Of a DNA stretch of 64,000 nucleotides, positions 45,262 to 53,161 are shown piece after piece. The position numbers and the translations under genes were made by a program. Below the pieces are notes generated by a model. It did no database searches. It saw nothing but the letters and a program-made list of their open reading frames with translations, and was not told the origin of the DNA. Each line of letters begins with the position of its first letter. The stretch's first letter is position 1. The stretch comes from Parvibaculum sp. (lineage in GTDB: Bacteria; Pseudomonadota; Alphaproteobacteria; Parvibaculales; Parvibaculaceae). The stretch covers positions 46,633 through 110,632 of the forward strand of contig JAHBYL010000003.1 in NCBI GenBank assembly GCA_019635955.1. The letters are read 5' to 3'.

Positions 45262-45876
45262 GTGGCAAAAAAGACTTCATCCACGGACGATGATGTCATC
45301 GTTATAAAGAAATACGCGAACCGCCGCCTCTACAACACGGCGACGTCGAGCTATGTGACGCTCGACCACCTTTGCGAGATGGTCAAGCAGAGCAAGGAAT
45401 TCGTGGTTCGCGACGCAAAGACCGGCGAAGACATCACGCGCTCCGTGCTGACGCAGATCATCTTCGAGGAGGAAGGCAAGGGACAGAATCTCCTGCCGAT
45501 CAATTTCCTCCGCCAGCTCATCCGCTTCTATGGCGACAGTCTGCAGAGCTTCATTCCCTCCTATCTCGAAATGAGCATGAACAGTTTTTCCAAGGAGCAG
45601 GAAAAACTGCGCCACCGCGTGACGAGCGCGCTGGGCGGCCGCGAAAGGCTGACTCAGTTCGAGGACCAGATCCGTCAGAACCTCGAAATGTTCGACAATG
45701 CCATGCGCATGTTCTCGCCCTTCTCGCGCCCTTCCACGGGCCGGGGCGAGCCGAAGGATCAGCCGAAGCCGGAAAAGGCGGAAGCCGAACCCGGCAAGAC
45801 GGGCGGCGAACTCGACGAATTGAAGAAGCAGCTCGCGCAGATGCAGGCGCAGCTCGAAGCGCTGTCGAAGAAATAA
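45262..45876 (+). CDS. phaR: polyhydroxyalkanoate synthesis regulator PhaR
   Basis: DNA-binding repressor that senses polyhydroxyalkanoate granules and controls phasin and other genes. The 204-residue protein has the N-terminal DNA-binding domain (IKKYANRRLYNTATSSYVTLDHLC, about 15-38) and the PHB-accumulation regulatory domain (LTQIIFEEEGKGQNLLPINFLRQLIRFYGD, about 63-92). The C-terminus ends in a coiled coil (LDELKKQLAQMQAQLEALSKK). It uses GTG 45262 as start, preceded by GGAAAG. Confidence 0.94.
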   Translation: MAKKTSSTDDDVIVIKKYANRRLYNTATSSYVTLDHLCEMVKQSKEFVVRDAKTGEDITRSVLTQIIFEEEGKGQNLLPINFLRQLIRFYGDSLQSFIPSYLEMSMNSFSKEQEKLRHRVTSALGGRERLTQFEDQIRQNLEMFDNAMRMFSPFSRPSTGRGEPKDQPKPEKAEAEPGKTGGELDELKKQLAQMQAQLEALSKK

Positions 45877-45889
45877 CCGGTTCGCGAGA

Positions 45890-47641
45890 TCAGGCGGTGC
45901 TACGGCTCGAAACCAGCGCCGGGCCGCTGCGCGGCAGCGCCATGACCGGCTCGCCGAGATAGAAGCCCTGCATGTACTGGACGCCGAGATTTTTCAGCAT
46001 CTCGACCTCCTCAGCATTGCTGACCCATTCGGCGACGGTCGGCAGGTTGAAGTTGCGCGCGAGGTCGACCAGCGTCCGCACGAAGAACTGGTTGTCCGGA
46101 TTCGTCGCAAGATCGATGACGAAGGAGCCGTCGATTTTCACGAGATCGACGTCGAGCATCTTCAGGTTGCGGAACGAGGTGTAGCCTGCGCCGAAATCGT
46201 CGATCGCAATCTTGCAGCCAAGTCCGCGGAACATGGCGACGAATTCCGTAAGTTCCACCACTTCGTGAATGGCGACCGTTTCCGTGATCTCGATAACGAG
46301 CCGCCGGGCAAGATCGCGATCTGCCTGCAGATAGGAGGCAAGCGTCTCCCGCCACAAACGATCGGCCGTCGTCCGGCCCGAAACGTTGAGCGAAAGCGTG
46401 ACATCGGGGTGGCCGCGCAGCGCCTCGACCGCGAGTTCCATCACGCGGTAGTCGAGCAATCCGATAATGCCGAGCTTCTCCGCCACCGGCACGAAATGCC
46501 CGGCCGAAACGATGCTGCCATCGGGCTGCTCCATGCGCACCAGGCACTCATGCAGCGCCGCCTTCCCGGTCATCGTGTCGATGATCGGCTGGAAGGCAAT
46601 GCGGATGCGCTTGTCGTTGAGCGCGGTTATCAGTTCGTCGGCGACATTGATGTTGCGCAGCCGCGTCTTCTCTCGCTCGCGCGACGGCGTATAGACGACA
46701 TGGCTGTCGCGAAGTCTCTGCTTCGCGGAGATCAGTGCCTCCTCGGCGCGCGCCAGCGCCTGATCGACGCTGGACGCATGGCCCGGAAGCGCAATCGAAC
46801 CTGCCGAAACGGTAACGGCCACCGGCCCGCGGGCGGTAAGCACCACCTTGTCGCGCACTTCCGCAAGAAGCCGTTCGCAGACGCCGCCAAGACGTTCCTC
46901 GTTGCAGTTGCGGAGCACGAGCCCGAACTTGTTGCCCGCATAGCGCCCAAGCGAGTCGCCGCGCCGCGCAAGCGAGCGCAGCCGCTCGCCCACATTCACG
47001 ATCACCTCGTCCGCGACGTCGAAGCCGAAGGCATCGTTGATCAGGGCAAGATTGTCCACCGCGATCAGCAGGAAGGCGGAGTTCTGCCGCCCGCGCTGCG
47101 ACGCGATCATGGCTTCGGTCAGCGCTTCCTTGAGCCTGACGCGGTTGAGAAGGCCGGTCAGCTCATCAAAGGTGGAAAGCCGGATGAGTTCGGATTCGCG
47201 CTTGTGGCGTTCGTCGATCGCGCGGAGCACGCCCACGGCGACGGCAGGCGCGCCATCCGCGCCGCCGAACCAGCGGCCGCGATCCTCGACCCAGCGCATG
47301 CCGCCGAAATCGTCGCAGATCTGATATTCGAGTTCATAAGGCACGCCATTGCCCGTATCGCTCTCGCGCGACCGGCAGATGAGCTCGTAGCGGCTCGGAC
47401 CTTCGGTCACGAGACGGGTTGCGAAATCGCGATGCGTGGAAAGTCTGGAAATGTCGGGAACGCCGAGCAGAAATTCGGCACCGGGGCTCCAGGAAAGCGA
47501 GTCGTCGTCGATCGACCAGCGGTAGGCGGCATCGCCCACAGCCGTGACCGCGCTCTTCAACACGTCTTCCGATTGCGCTTCCATGATACCGAAGCCATAC
47601 GCAACATCGACTCTGCGCGCTTCCTGCGTCTTCGAGTCCAC
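45890..47641 (-). CDS. PAS-GGDEF(degenerate)-EAL cyclic-di-GMP protein
   Basis: About 583 residues with no TM segment. A PAS-like sensor part (about 20-130) precedes a GGDEF-type domain whose active site is degraded to AGNKF (RYAGNKFGLVLRN), so cyclase activity is unlikely. The EAL domain keeps most catalytic residues: FQPIIDTMTGKAALHECLVRM (ECL for EAL), LSLNVSG, IEITETV, AIDDFGAGYTSF, KIDGSFV and the late VAEWVSNAEE. It may therefore degrade cyclic-di-GMP with the GGDEF part as regulator. GTG 47641 is chosen for its AGGAG site; ATG 47584 is an alternative. Confidence 0.88.
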   Translation of the reverse strand: MDSKTQEARRVDVAYGFGIMEAQSEDVLKSAVTAVGDAAYRWSIDDDSLSWSPGAEFLLGVPDISRLSTHRDFATRLVTEGPSRYELICRSRESDTGNGVPYELEYQICDDFGGMRWVEDRGRWFGGADGAPAVAVGVLRAIDERHKRESELIRLSTFDELTGLLNRVRLKEALTEAMIASQRGRQNSAFLLIAVDNLALINDAFGFDVADEVIVNVGERLRSLARRGDSLGRYAGNKFGLVLRNCNEERLGGVCERLLAEVRDKVVLTARGPVAVTVSAGSIALPGHASSVDQALARAEEALISAKQRLRDSHVVYTPSREREKTRLRNINVADELITALNDKRIRIAFQPIIDTMTGKAALHECLVRMEQPDGSIVSAGHFVPVAEKLGIIGLLDYRVMELAVEALRGHPDVTLSLNVSGRTTADRLWRETLASYLQADRDLARRLVIEITETVAIHEVVELTEFVAMFRGLGCKIAIDDFGAGYTSFRNLKMLDVDLVKIDGSFVIDLATNPDNQFFVRTLVDLARNFNLPTVAEWVSNAEEVEMLKNLGVQYMQGFYLGEPVMALPRSGPALVSSRSTA

Positions 47642-47944
47642 AACACCGCTCCTGCCGCGTTCGTTAACTCGAGGCCCAATGCCCCATTCAAGGCGCTGTT
47701 CTGGCGCCCTTGACTGCATCATCGCTTTCAAGCTGTTAAAATTTCGAGAAGCCGCGTAACCACTAAACCTTTAAATAGTTTGGTTAATTCGCGATTCTGT
47801 GCCGTTGCGAAACATGAACGCGGCTTTCCGCTCTCCAAATCACCGCAGACTCATGGCAGGCTTCTTGCTGCTGCGTGCAACAGATTGAACGCAGCACCGT
47901 AGATGGGATCGCGCGGGCGGCGCGGACCATTCGGGGGACAAGAC
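47642..47944. other. divergent regulatory region (EAL gene / small protein gene)
   Basis: A 303-base region without a gene. Its left part (47735-47790) is A+T-rich with TTTAAATAG and GTTAATT. Its right part contains the sigma-54-like promoter at 47854-47869. I see no hairpin or RNA gene. Confidence 0.55.
47854..47869 (+). promoter_or_regulatory. sigma-54-type -24/-12 promoter for the 110-residue protein
   Basis: TGGCAGG-CTTC-TTGCT, differing from the consensus TGGCACG-N4-TTGC(A/T) at one base; GG (47855-47856) and GC (47867-47868) are exactly ten bases apart. A start near 47880 would leave a 65-base leader. Confidence 0.5.
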
Positions 47945-48277
47945 ATGTCAGGCATATTGCCGGCACAAGGAATAGGCAGAAATCTTCCCGCGCTGAGGCG
48001 GAGGGAAGAAGCGACGCGCGCCCAGCGCAGCGGGCAGGCGCCGCTGCCCGACTTCGAAAGCATCTCCACCGCCGCACTTGGCCGCCCGCACCTCACCTCG
48101 ACGCGTCCGGTCGCCTCCTTCCTCGCCCAATATGTCGACCAGCTCGGAAACCTCGGCCGCTCGCAATACCGGAAGGAAGAAAGGCGGCAACAGGCGACCG
48201 CTGCCTATATCGAGGCCGACATGTTGCCCGACCTCCTGACCGAGACGCTTCGCCCGCGCCGCGAACGCAAGCTCTGA
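47945..48277 (+). CDS. small protein of unknown function
   Basis: A 110-residue hydrophilic protein, basic and mostly helical, with no signal or TM segment. The middle carries TRPVASFLAQYVDQLGNLGRSQ, similar in style to the short alphaproteobacterial proteins with a P-x-x-FLAQ-type core. GGGGGA precedes ATG 47945; an upstream in-frame start (47903) is less likely. It lies under a sigma-54-like promoter, divergent from the EAL protein, and ends 6 bases from the convergent gamma-glutamyltransferase gene. A link to motility is only a guess from the promoter class and the neighbour. Confidence 0.7.
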   Translation: MSGILPAQGIGRNLPALRRREEATRAQRSGQAPLPDFESISTAALGRPHLTSTRPVASFLAQYVDQLGNLGRSQYRKEERRQQATAAYIEADMLPDLLTETLRPRRERKL

Positions 48278-48283
48278 CGGCTA

Positions 48284-49870
48284 TCAATAGCCGATGGCGG
48301 CGCCGTCCTTGCGCGGACCGGAGCCGCCGACCAGTGTTCCCCGCTCGTGATCGATGAAGATCGCCTGGCCGCCGCCATGCGGCAGGAAAGTCTCCTTGAT
48401 CTTGTGCCCGCGCGCCGCAAGACCCTCCCGTGTTGCCGCGGACAAGCCTCGCTCCACATCGAGCGCATCTGCGCCGGGAAAGGCACGCGGACTGTCGAGT
48501 GCTTCCTGCACATCCATGCCGTAATCGAGTATATTGGTTGCGACATGCACATGGCCGACCGCCTGATAGGCGCCTCCCATGACGCCGAACGGCATGACCG
48601 CGCGGCCCTTCTCCACCATCATGGCCGGAATGATCGTGTGAAGGGGGCGCTTGCCGCCCTCGACGCAGTTCGGATGTCCTTCCTCCATCACGAAGCCGGA
48701 ACCGCGGTTCTGGAACATGACGCCCGATTCCGGCGCGAGAATGCCGGTGCCGAAGCCGAAGAAAAGCGAATTGATGAAGGAAACGGCGTTCCGGTCGCGG
48801 TCCACCACGGTCAGACAGACCGTGTCCCGATTGAGCGGATCGCGCAGCGAGGAAAGATCCTCGATCCTGCGATCCGGCATGATCCGCGCCGCAAGTTCAT
48901 CGGCGAGCTTCTCCGACAGCATCCAGTCCACCGGCACATCGGCAAAGCCCGGATCGGCGACATGCCTGTCGCGAATGTCATAGGCAAGCCTCGCTGCTTC
49001 CATCTCGAGATGAAAACGCTCCGGTCCGTGCGGATCGAGTTTGCCGAGATCGAACCGCGCCAGGATGTTCAGCATGAGGAGCGCGGTGATGCCCTGCCCG
49101 CTTGGCGGAATTTCGCAGATTTCCCGCCCGCGATAGGCGGTGCGGATGGGCGTCACATAGTCGCCGCGGTGCGAAGCGAAGTCTTCAGGCGTATGGAAGC
49201 CGCCAAGCGAGCGTAGCTTCTTGACCATGTCGTCCGCGATGGCGCCTTGATAGAAGGCGTCGCGGCCCTTCTCGCCGATGGTACGCAAGGTTCGGGCGAG
49301 CACGGGCAGGCGGAACCTGTCGCCCGTATCGGGCGCCTTGCCGCCATTCGTATAGTGCGCCGTCGCATCCGCATCATGGGCGAGGTGCTCTTCCAGAAAC
49401 TGCCACTCCTGCGCAATGCGCGGCGCAAGCGCGAAGCCCTCTTCGGCGAGCCTGATCGCGGGTTCGAAGATGCGGCCAAGTTCCATCCGGCCGTGATCCT
49501 CGACGAGCCGCGCCCATGCATCGATCGCGCCGGGAACTGTCACGGAATGAACGCTGTTGAGCGCCAGCGTACCGCCCGCCGCCTTCAGCTTGTCGAGCGT
49601 CAACGCCTTCGGCGCCCGGCCGGAGCCGTTGAAGCCGACAATGTCGCCGCTGCCGCCCTTCGACAGCAGCACGAAGCAGTCGCCCCCGATCCCCGTATTG
49701 TAGGGCTCGACCACGCAGAGAACCGCGCTCGCCGCAACCGCCGCGTCCATGGCATTGCCGCCCGCGCGCAGAATGGAAATGGCCGCCTCCGCAGCCAGCG
49801 GCTGCGATGTGGCGCACATGCCGTTGACGGAATGAACGGTCGAACGGCCGGGGAAATGAAGATCGCGCAT
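48284..49870 (-). CDS. ggt: gamma-glutamyltransferase family protein
   Basis: An Ntn-hydrolase of 528 residues that would cut or transfer gamma-glutamyl groups. The self-processing threonine lies in NRDTVCLTVVDRDRNAVSF (about residue 345); the family phrases GGNAMDAAVAAS, EPYNTGIGGDCFVLL and GGAYQAVGHVHVATNILDYG are present. No signal peptide is visible at ATG 49870, so it may act in the cytoplasm like YwrD-type members rather than in the periplasm. It follows an HTH-like gene with an 8-base gap on the same strand. Confidence 0.92.
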   Translation of the reverse strand: MRDLHFPGRSTVHSVNGMCATSQPLAAEAAISILRAGGNAMDAAVAASAVLCVVEPYNTGIGGDCFVLLSKGGSGDIVGFNGSGRAPKALTLDKLKAAGGTLALNSVHSVTVPGAIDAWARLVEDHGRMELGRIFEPAIRLAEEGFALAPRIAQEWQFLEEHLAHDADATAHYTNGGKAPDTGDRFRLPVLARTLRTIGEKGRDAFYQGAIADDMVKKLRSLGGFHTPEDFASHRGDYVTPIRTAYRGREICEIPPSGQGITALLMLNILARFDLGKLDPHGPERFHLEMEAARLAYDIRDRHVADPGFADVPVDWMLSEKLADELAARIMPDRRIEDLSSLRDPLNRDTVCLTVVDRDRNAVSFINSLFFGFGTGILAPESGVMFQNRGSGFVMEEGHPNCVEGGKRPLHTIIPAMMVEKGRAVMPFGVMGGAYQAVGHVHVATNILDYGMDVQEALDSPRAFPGADALDVERGLSAATREGLAARGHKIKETFLPHGGGQAIFIDHERGTLVGGSGPRKDGAAIGY

Positions 49871-49878
49871 GGAACTGC

Positions 49879-50229
49879 TCAACTGGTGCGTGTCGCAAGA
49901 ATGAGCGACTGGAGATCGGCAATCGCCCGTTCGATCCGGACGAGGCGCGCCTCCATCTCGGCGAGCCTGGCCATCACCGCGGCATCGCCGGATTGCGGTG
50001 CCGCCGGAACGGGCGTCGAAACGCCCGCCTTGTTCGCCACCGCCGCCGGCGCCTCGCCGAGAAGCCCCGCGAGAATGCTTACCTCCTGCGGCGCGAGCTC
50101 GCGCTGGTCTTTCCAGATTTCATCGACCTGGGCGCGGGCAAGCCGGAGCGCCGCCGCGACATCGTCGCGCGTGCGCCCCGCCGCCTTCAGCTTCGCGTCG
50201 AACCATTCCTGATCGAAGAACAGCGCCAT
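49879..50229 (-). CDS. small HTH-like protein with coiled-coil tail
   Basis: A 116-residue protein. Residues 1-60 (FFDQEWFDAKLKAAGRTRDDVAAALRLARAQVDEIWKDQREL) read like a degenerate Xre-type helix-turn-helix. The C-terminal 30 residues form a likely coiled coil (VMARLAEMEARLVRIERAIADLQSLI), so it could be a dimeric regulator. It sits between enoyl-CoA hydratase and ggt on the same strand with gaps of 8 bases each, suggesting one transcript. The target is unknown. Confidence 0.82.
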   Translation of the reverse strand: MALFFDQEWFDAKLKAAGRTRDDVAAALRLARAQVDEIWKDQRELAPQEVSILAGLLGEAPAAVANKAGVSTPVPAAPQSGDAAVMARLAEMEARLVRIERAIADLQSLILATRTS

Positions 50230-50237
50230 GCCCGGTG

Positions 50238-51059
50238 TCAGCGTCCCTTGAATTCGGGCGCACGCTTTTCAAGGAAACTGCGCACGCCCTCGCGATGATC
50301 TTCCGTCTGGAAGAGCTTACCCAGTGTGCCGCTGACCCAGCTACCGATTTCGCGCAGGTCGCCATAAGAGGTGCGGCGAAGTCCCTCCTTCATGTAGCGG
50401 AGCGCCAGCGGCGGATTGACGGCTATGCGCGCGGCAAGCGCCTTCGCCCGCTCCATGAGCTCGCCATGCGGCACAACCTCGCTGACAAGACCAATACGAC
50501 CCGCTTCCGCCGCATCGATCACGTCGCCTGTGAAGAGAAGTTCGGCGGCCTTGGCGGGCCCCACGATCGCCGGCAGCCGCCACAGCCCGCCTACATCGCT
50601 GACGAGGCCGCGTTTGATGAATATCTCGCCGAATTTCGCCTGTTCGGAGGCGATGCGGATATCGGCGAACAGCGTGAGCTCCATGCCCCAGCCGACGGCG
50701 GCGCCATTGACCGCCGCGATCACCGGCCGGTCGCACTCGAGCGCGGCAACGGCGGCGGGCGTCGGCTCCGGCCTGACGGAAGTGAGCCGCGTCACGCTCG
50801 CATCGTGCTGCTCGCCGGTCATCATTTCCTTCACGTCCTCGCCCGAACAGAAGGCGGGATCGGAGCCGGTCACGATCACGCAGCGCACCTCCGGATCGGC
50901 CGAGGCGGCACGAAACGCCGCCTCCACCTCGTCATAGGCGCGCCGGTTCAGCGCATTGCGCCGGTCCGGGCGGTTGATCGTGACGATGGCGACATGGTCG
51001 CGCACCTCGTAGAGCAGACAGGTGAAATCCGCCGGAGCGATCTTCGGTGCCTGGGCCAT
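50238..51059 (-). CDS. enoyl-CoA hydratase/isomerase family protein
   Basis: A crotonase-fold enzyme of 273 residues. Oxyanion-hole elements are in the segments RRNALNRRAYDEV and AFCSGEDVKEM, then AAVNGAAVGWGMELTLFADIRIA. In the position of the second catalytic acid the sequence reads KRGLVSDVGGLWRLPAIVG, with Asp in place of the usual Glu/Gly pattern, so hydratase versus isomerase is uncertain. A GGGAGGAGAGG run precedes the ATG 51059. It follows the SDR gene and precedes the HTH-like gene. Confidence 0.88.
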   Translation of the reverse strand: MAQAPKIAPADFTCLLYEVRDHVAIVTINRPDRRNALNRRAYDEVEAAFRAASADPEVRCVIVTGSDPAFCSGEDVKEMMTGEQHDASVTRLTSVRPEPTPAAVAALECDRPVIAAVNGAAVGWGMELTLFADIRIASEQAKFGEIFIKRGLVSDVGGLWRLPAIVGPAKAAELLFTGDVIDAAEAGRIGLVSEVVPHGELMERAKALAARIAVNPPLALRYMKEGLRRTSYGDLREIGSWVSGTLGKLFQTEDHREGVRSFLEKRAPEFKGR

Positions 51060-51090
51060 ATCCTCTCCTCCCTCTATTTCTTGTCTGTCG

Positions 51091-51894
51091 TTATTTGAAG
51101 TCCCCCAGTGCATCGCCGCCCGCATCGCCGAGCTTCGAGCCGCCATCGCAATCGACGATGGTGCCGGTGATGTATTTGGCATTGTCGGTCGACAGGAAAA
51201 GCGCCGTATCGGCAATATCGGTCTTGGTGCCGTAGTCCCGCATGGCGATGCGCGACTTGATCGCCTTTTCCATTTCCGGCGTCGGCGCGAGCCGCGCCAT
51301 GCCTTCCGTGTCGGCGATGGGGCCGGGCGAGATCGCGTTGACGCGGACGCCTGCCGGGCCCCATTCCATCGCAAGGCACTTCGTCAGCATGTTGATGCCG
51401 GCTTTCGCCGCACAGACATGCGCCTGGAAGAGCGATGGATTTACCGCCTGCGGCGCCGTGATGGAGATGAGCGAGGCGCCCGGCCGGTTGAGATACTGGA
51501 AGGAGGCACGCAGCACGTTGAAGGTGCCGATCAGGTCGATATCGACCACCGTCTTGAAGCCGTTGGACGACATGCCGAGCGCAGGCGCCACGAAGTTGCC
51601 AGCCGCACCGGAAATCACGATATCGATATTGCCGAACTGCTGCTGCGTCGTCGCGAGCGCCTGATCGACCGAATTGAAGTCACGCACGTCGGCGGCGAGG
51701 CCAATCGCGTCGAAGCCTTCATCCGTAATCGTCTTCGCCGCCGCCGTGATCTTCTCATGGCTCCGGCTGATCAGCGCAATCTTCGCGCCCGCCCGCGCAA
51801 AATGCTGCGCGATGCCGAGATTGATCCCGCTGGACGCGCCGGCGACGAAAGCCACCTTGCCCGCCAATACCTTTTCCTTGAATGCATCAGCCAT
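51091..51894 (-). CDS. SDR of the 2,4-dienoyl-CoA reductase type
   Basis: A 267-residue short-chain dehydrogenase that probably reduces unsaturated acyl-CoA. Cofactor loop VAGASSGINLGIAQHFARAG is near the start. SGAAGNFVAPALGMSSNGFKTVVDIDLIGTFNVLRA and FQAHVCAAKAGINML lack the usual YxxxK tyrosine, as in peroxisomal-type 2,4-dienoyl-CoA reductases. Two ATG codons are close: 51900 touches its GGGAG directly, while 51894 has a proper 6-base spacing, so 51894 is used. The neighbouring enoyl-CoA hydratase fits unsaturated fatty-acid oxidation. Confidence 0.87.
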   Translation of the reverse strand: MADAFKEKVLAGKVAFVAGASSGINLGIAQHFARAGAKIALISRSHEKITAAAKTITDEGFDAIGLAADVRDFNSVDQALATTQQQFGNIDIVISGAAGNFVAPALGMSSNGFKTVVDIDLIGTFNVLRASFQYLNRPGASLISITAPQAVNPSLFQAHVCAAKAGINMLTKCLAMEWGPAGVRVNAISPGPIADTEGMARLAPTPEMEKAIKSRIAMRDYGTKTDIADTALFLSTDNAKYITGTIVDCDGGSKLGDAGGDALGDFK

Positions 51895-51980
51895 TTTCAT
51901 CTCCCTGACCTGCCGCGGCTACGCCGCTTTTGCCCGCATCAAGCCTGCATTTCCGCGTGCCCGCAACCCTGCGCGGGCAA

Positions 51981-52009
51981 TTGTGGCCGGACGGGCGAGG
52001 CACTAGACT
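51981..52009 (+). promoter_or_regulatory. candidate promoter for the alpha/beta hydrolase
   Basis: -35 TTGTGG (51981-51986), 17-base spacer and -10 TAGACT (52004-52009), about 65 bases before the ATG at 52076. Confidence 0.45.
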
Positions 52010-52075
52010 GCGCCGGCAACGGCCTTCCGCAGGGGAAGGCTCCGGCGAGGACAAAACGGCAATGGTGCCCGGTTC

Positions 52076-53137
52076 ATGACCTATGTGAAGGCAGTCGGCG
52101 TACTTCTCGCAGCGATCGCGCTCATCATGCTGATGAGCTATTGGGCGGCTGGCCGCGCGCGCGCCGCGCTCGACGCGGACGCCCGGGAGAAGCTCCTTGC
52201 CGACGGCATCGCCTACAGCTTCATCGACCTGCCGGACGGCACCGTGCATTACCGCCTGGAGGGACCGGAGAACGGCCAGCTCGTCGTGCTCATCCACGGC
52301 TTTGCAACGCCCTCGGTGATCTGGGCGGATTATGTCAAGCCGCTCACCGATGCGGGCTACCGCGTTCTCGCCTTCGACAATTACGGCCGCGGCCTCTCCG
52401 ACCGCCCGGCGACGATCTATGACGCCGACCTCTTCGACCGCCAGCTTTCCGGCTTGCTCGACGCAGTGGGCGCAAACCGCCGCGTCGACATTGTCGGCTA
52501 TTCCATGGGTGGCGCCATCGTCACCGTCTTTGCCGCGCGCCACCCCGAACGCATCCGCTCGATGACGCTCATCGCGCCGGCGGGCCTCGGCAAGCTTTCC
52601 AACGCGCGCACCGAAATGCTGATGCGTCCGGTGATCGGCGACTGGATCATCCGCCTCTTCGGCACAAAGATGTTCTATGCGGCGGCGGCCCAGGAAGCGA
52701 AGAACATTCCAAATCCCGGCCCCCTTCTCGCCGCCGTGAACCGCCAGCTTCAATATCGCGGCTATGGCGACGCGCTGCTCTCGACCATGCGGCATTATCC
52801 GCTCGAAACGGCCGACACCTATTATTCCGCGGTGGGCGCCTCCTCCCTGCCCGTCCTTGCGATCTGGGGCGAGGCGGACGAAGTGGTGCCTTACGCGCAT
52901 GCGGAGCGCCTGATGGAACTCGTGCCGCAGGCGCAGCTCCGCTCCTATCCGGGCATGGGCCACACGATCGGCGTGGTCGACCCGAAACTCGTGGGCGGGC
53001 TCATCCTGCGCTTCCTCGGTGAACAGGAAGCGCGGCTCACCTCTCCCGGCGCCGCGGGAAAACCGCGCGGCCCCCTCGCCCGCATGGAATCGCGCCGCTG
53101 CAAGAGCTGCGGCACCGATCCGGCGGAAACGAACTGA
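52076..53137 (+). CDS. membrane-anchored alpha/beta hydrolase
   Basis: A 353-residue hydrolase with an N-terminal TM helix (about 5-25). Nucleophile Ser in VGYSMGGAIVT (about 143), Asp in WGEADEVVPY and His in GMGHTIGVVD form the triad; VLIHGFATPSVIW is the oxyanion strand. The last 20 residues contain CKSCG, a stray cysteine pair. The type of ester, peptide or other bond cleaved is not predictable. Its stop is 24 bases before pabB. Confidence 0.9.
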   Translation: MTYVKAVGVLLAAIALIMLMSYWAAGRARAALDADAREKLLADGIAYSFIDLPDGTVHYRLEGPENGQLVVLIHGFATPSVIWADYVKPLTDAGYRVLAFDNYGRGLSDRPATIYDADLFDRQLSGLLDAVGANRRVDIVGYSMGGAIVTVFAARHPERIRSMTLIAPAGLGKLSNARTEMLMRPVIGDWIIRLFGTKMFYAAAAQEAKNIPNPGPLLAAVNRQLQYRGYGDALLSTMRHYPLETADTYYSAVGASSLPVLAIWGEADEVVPYAHAERLMELVPQAQLRSYPGMGHTIGVVDPKLVGGLILRFLGEQEARLTSPGAAGKPRGPLARMESRRCKSCGTDPAETN

Positions 53138-53161
53138 CGGCAGAAGAAAGTCCGACCCGAG

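Noticed and set aside
47763..47795. CtrA site in the EAL gene upstream region
   Set aside because: TTAA half-sites are present, but their spacing is nine bases, not seven.
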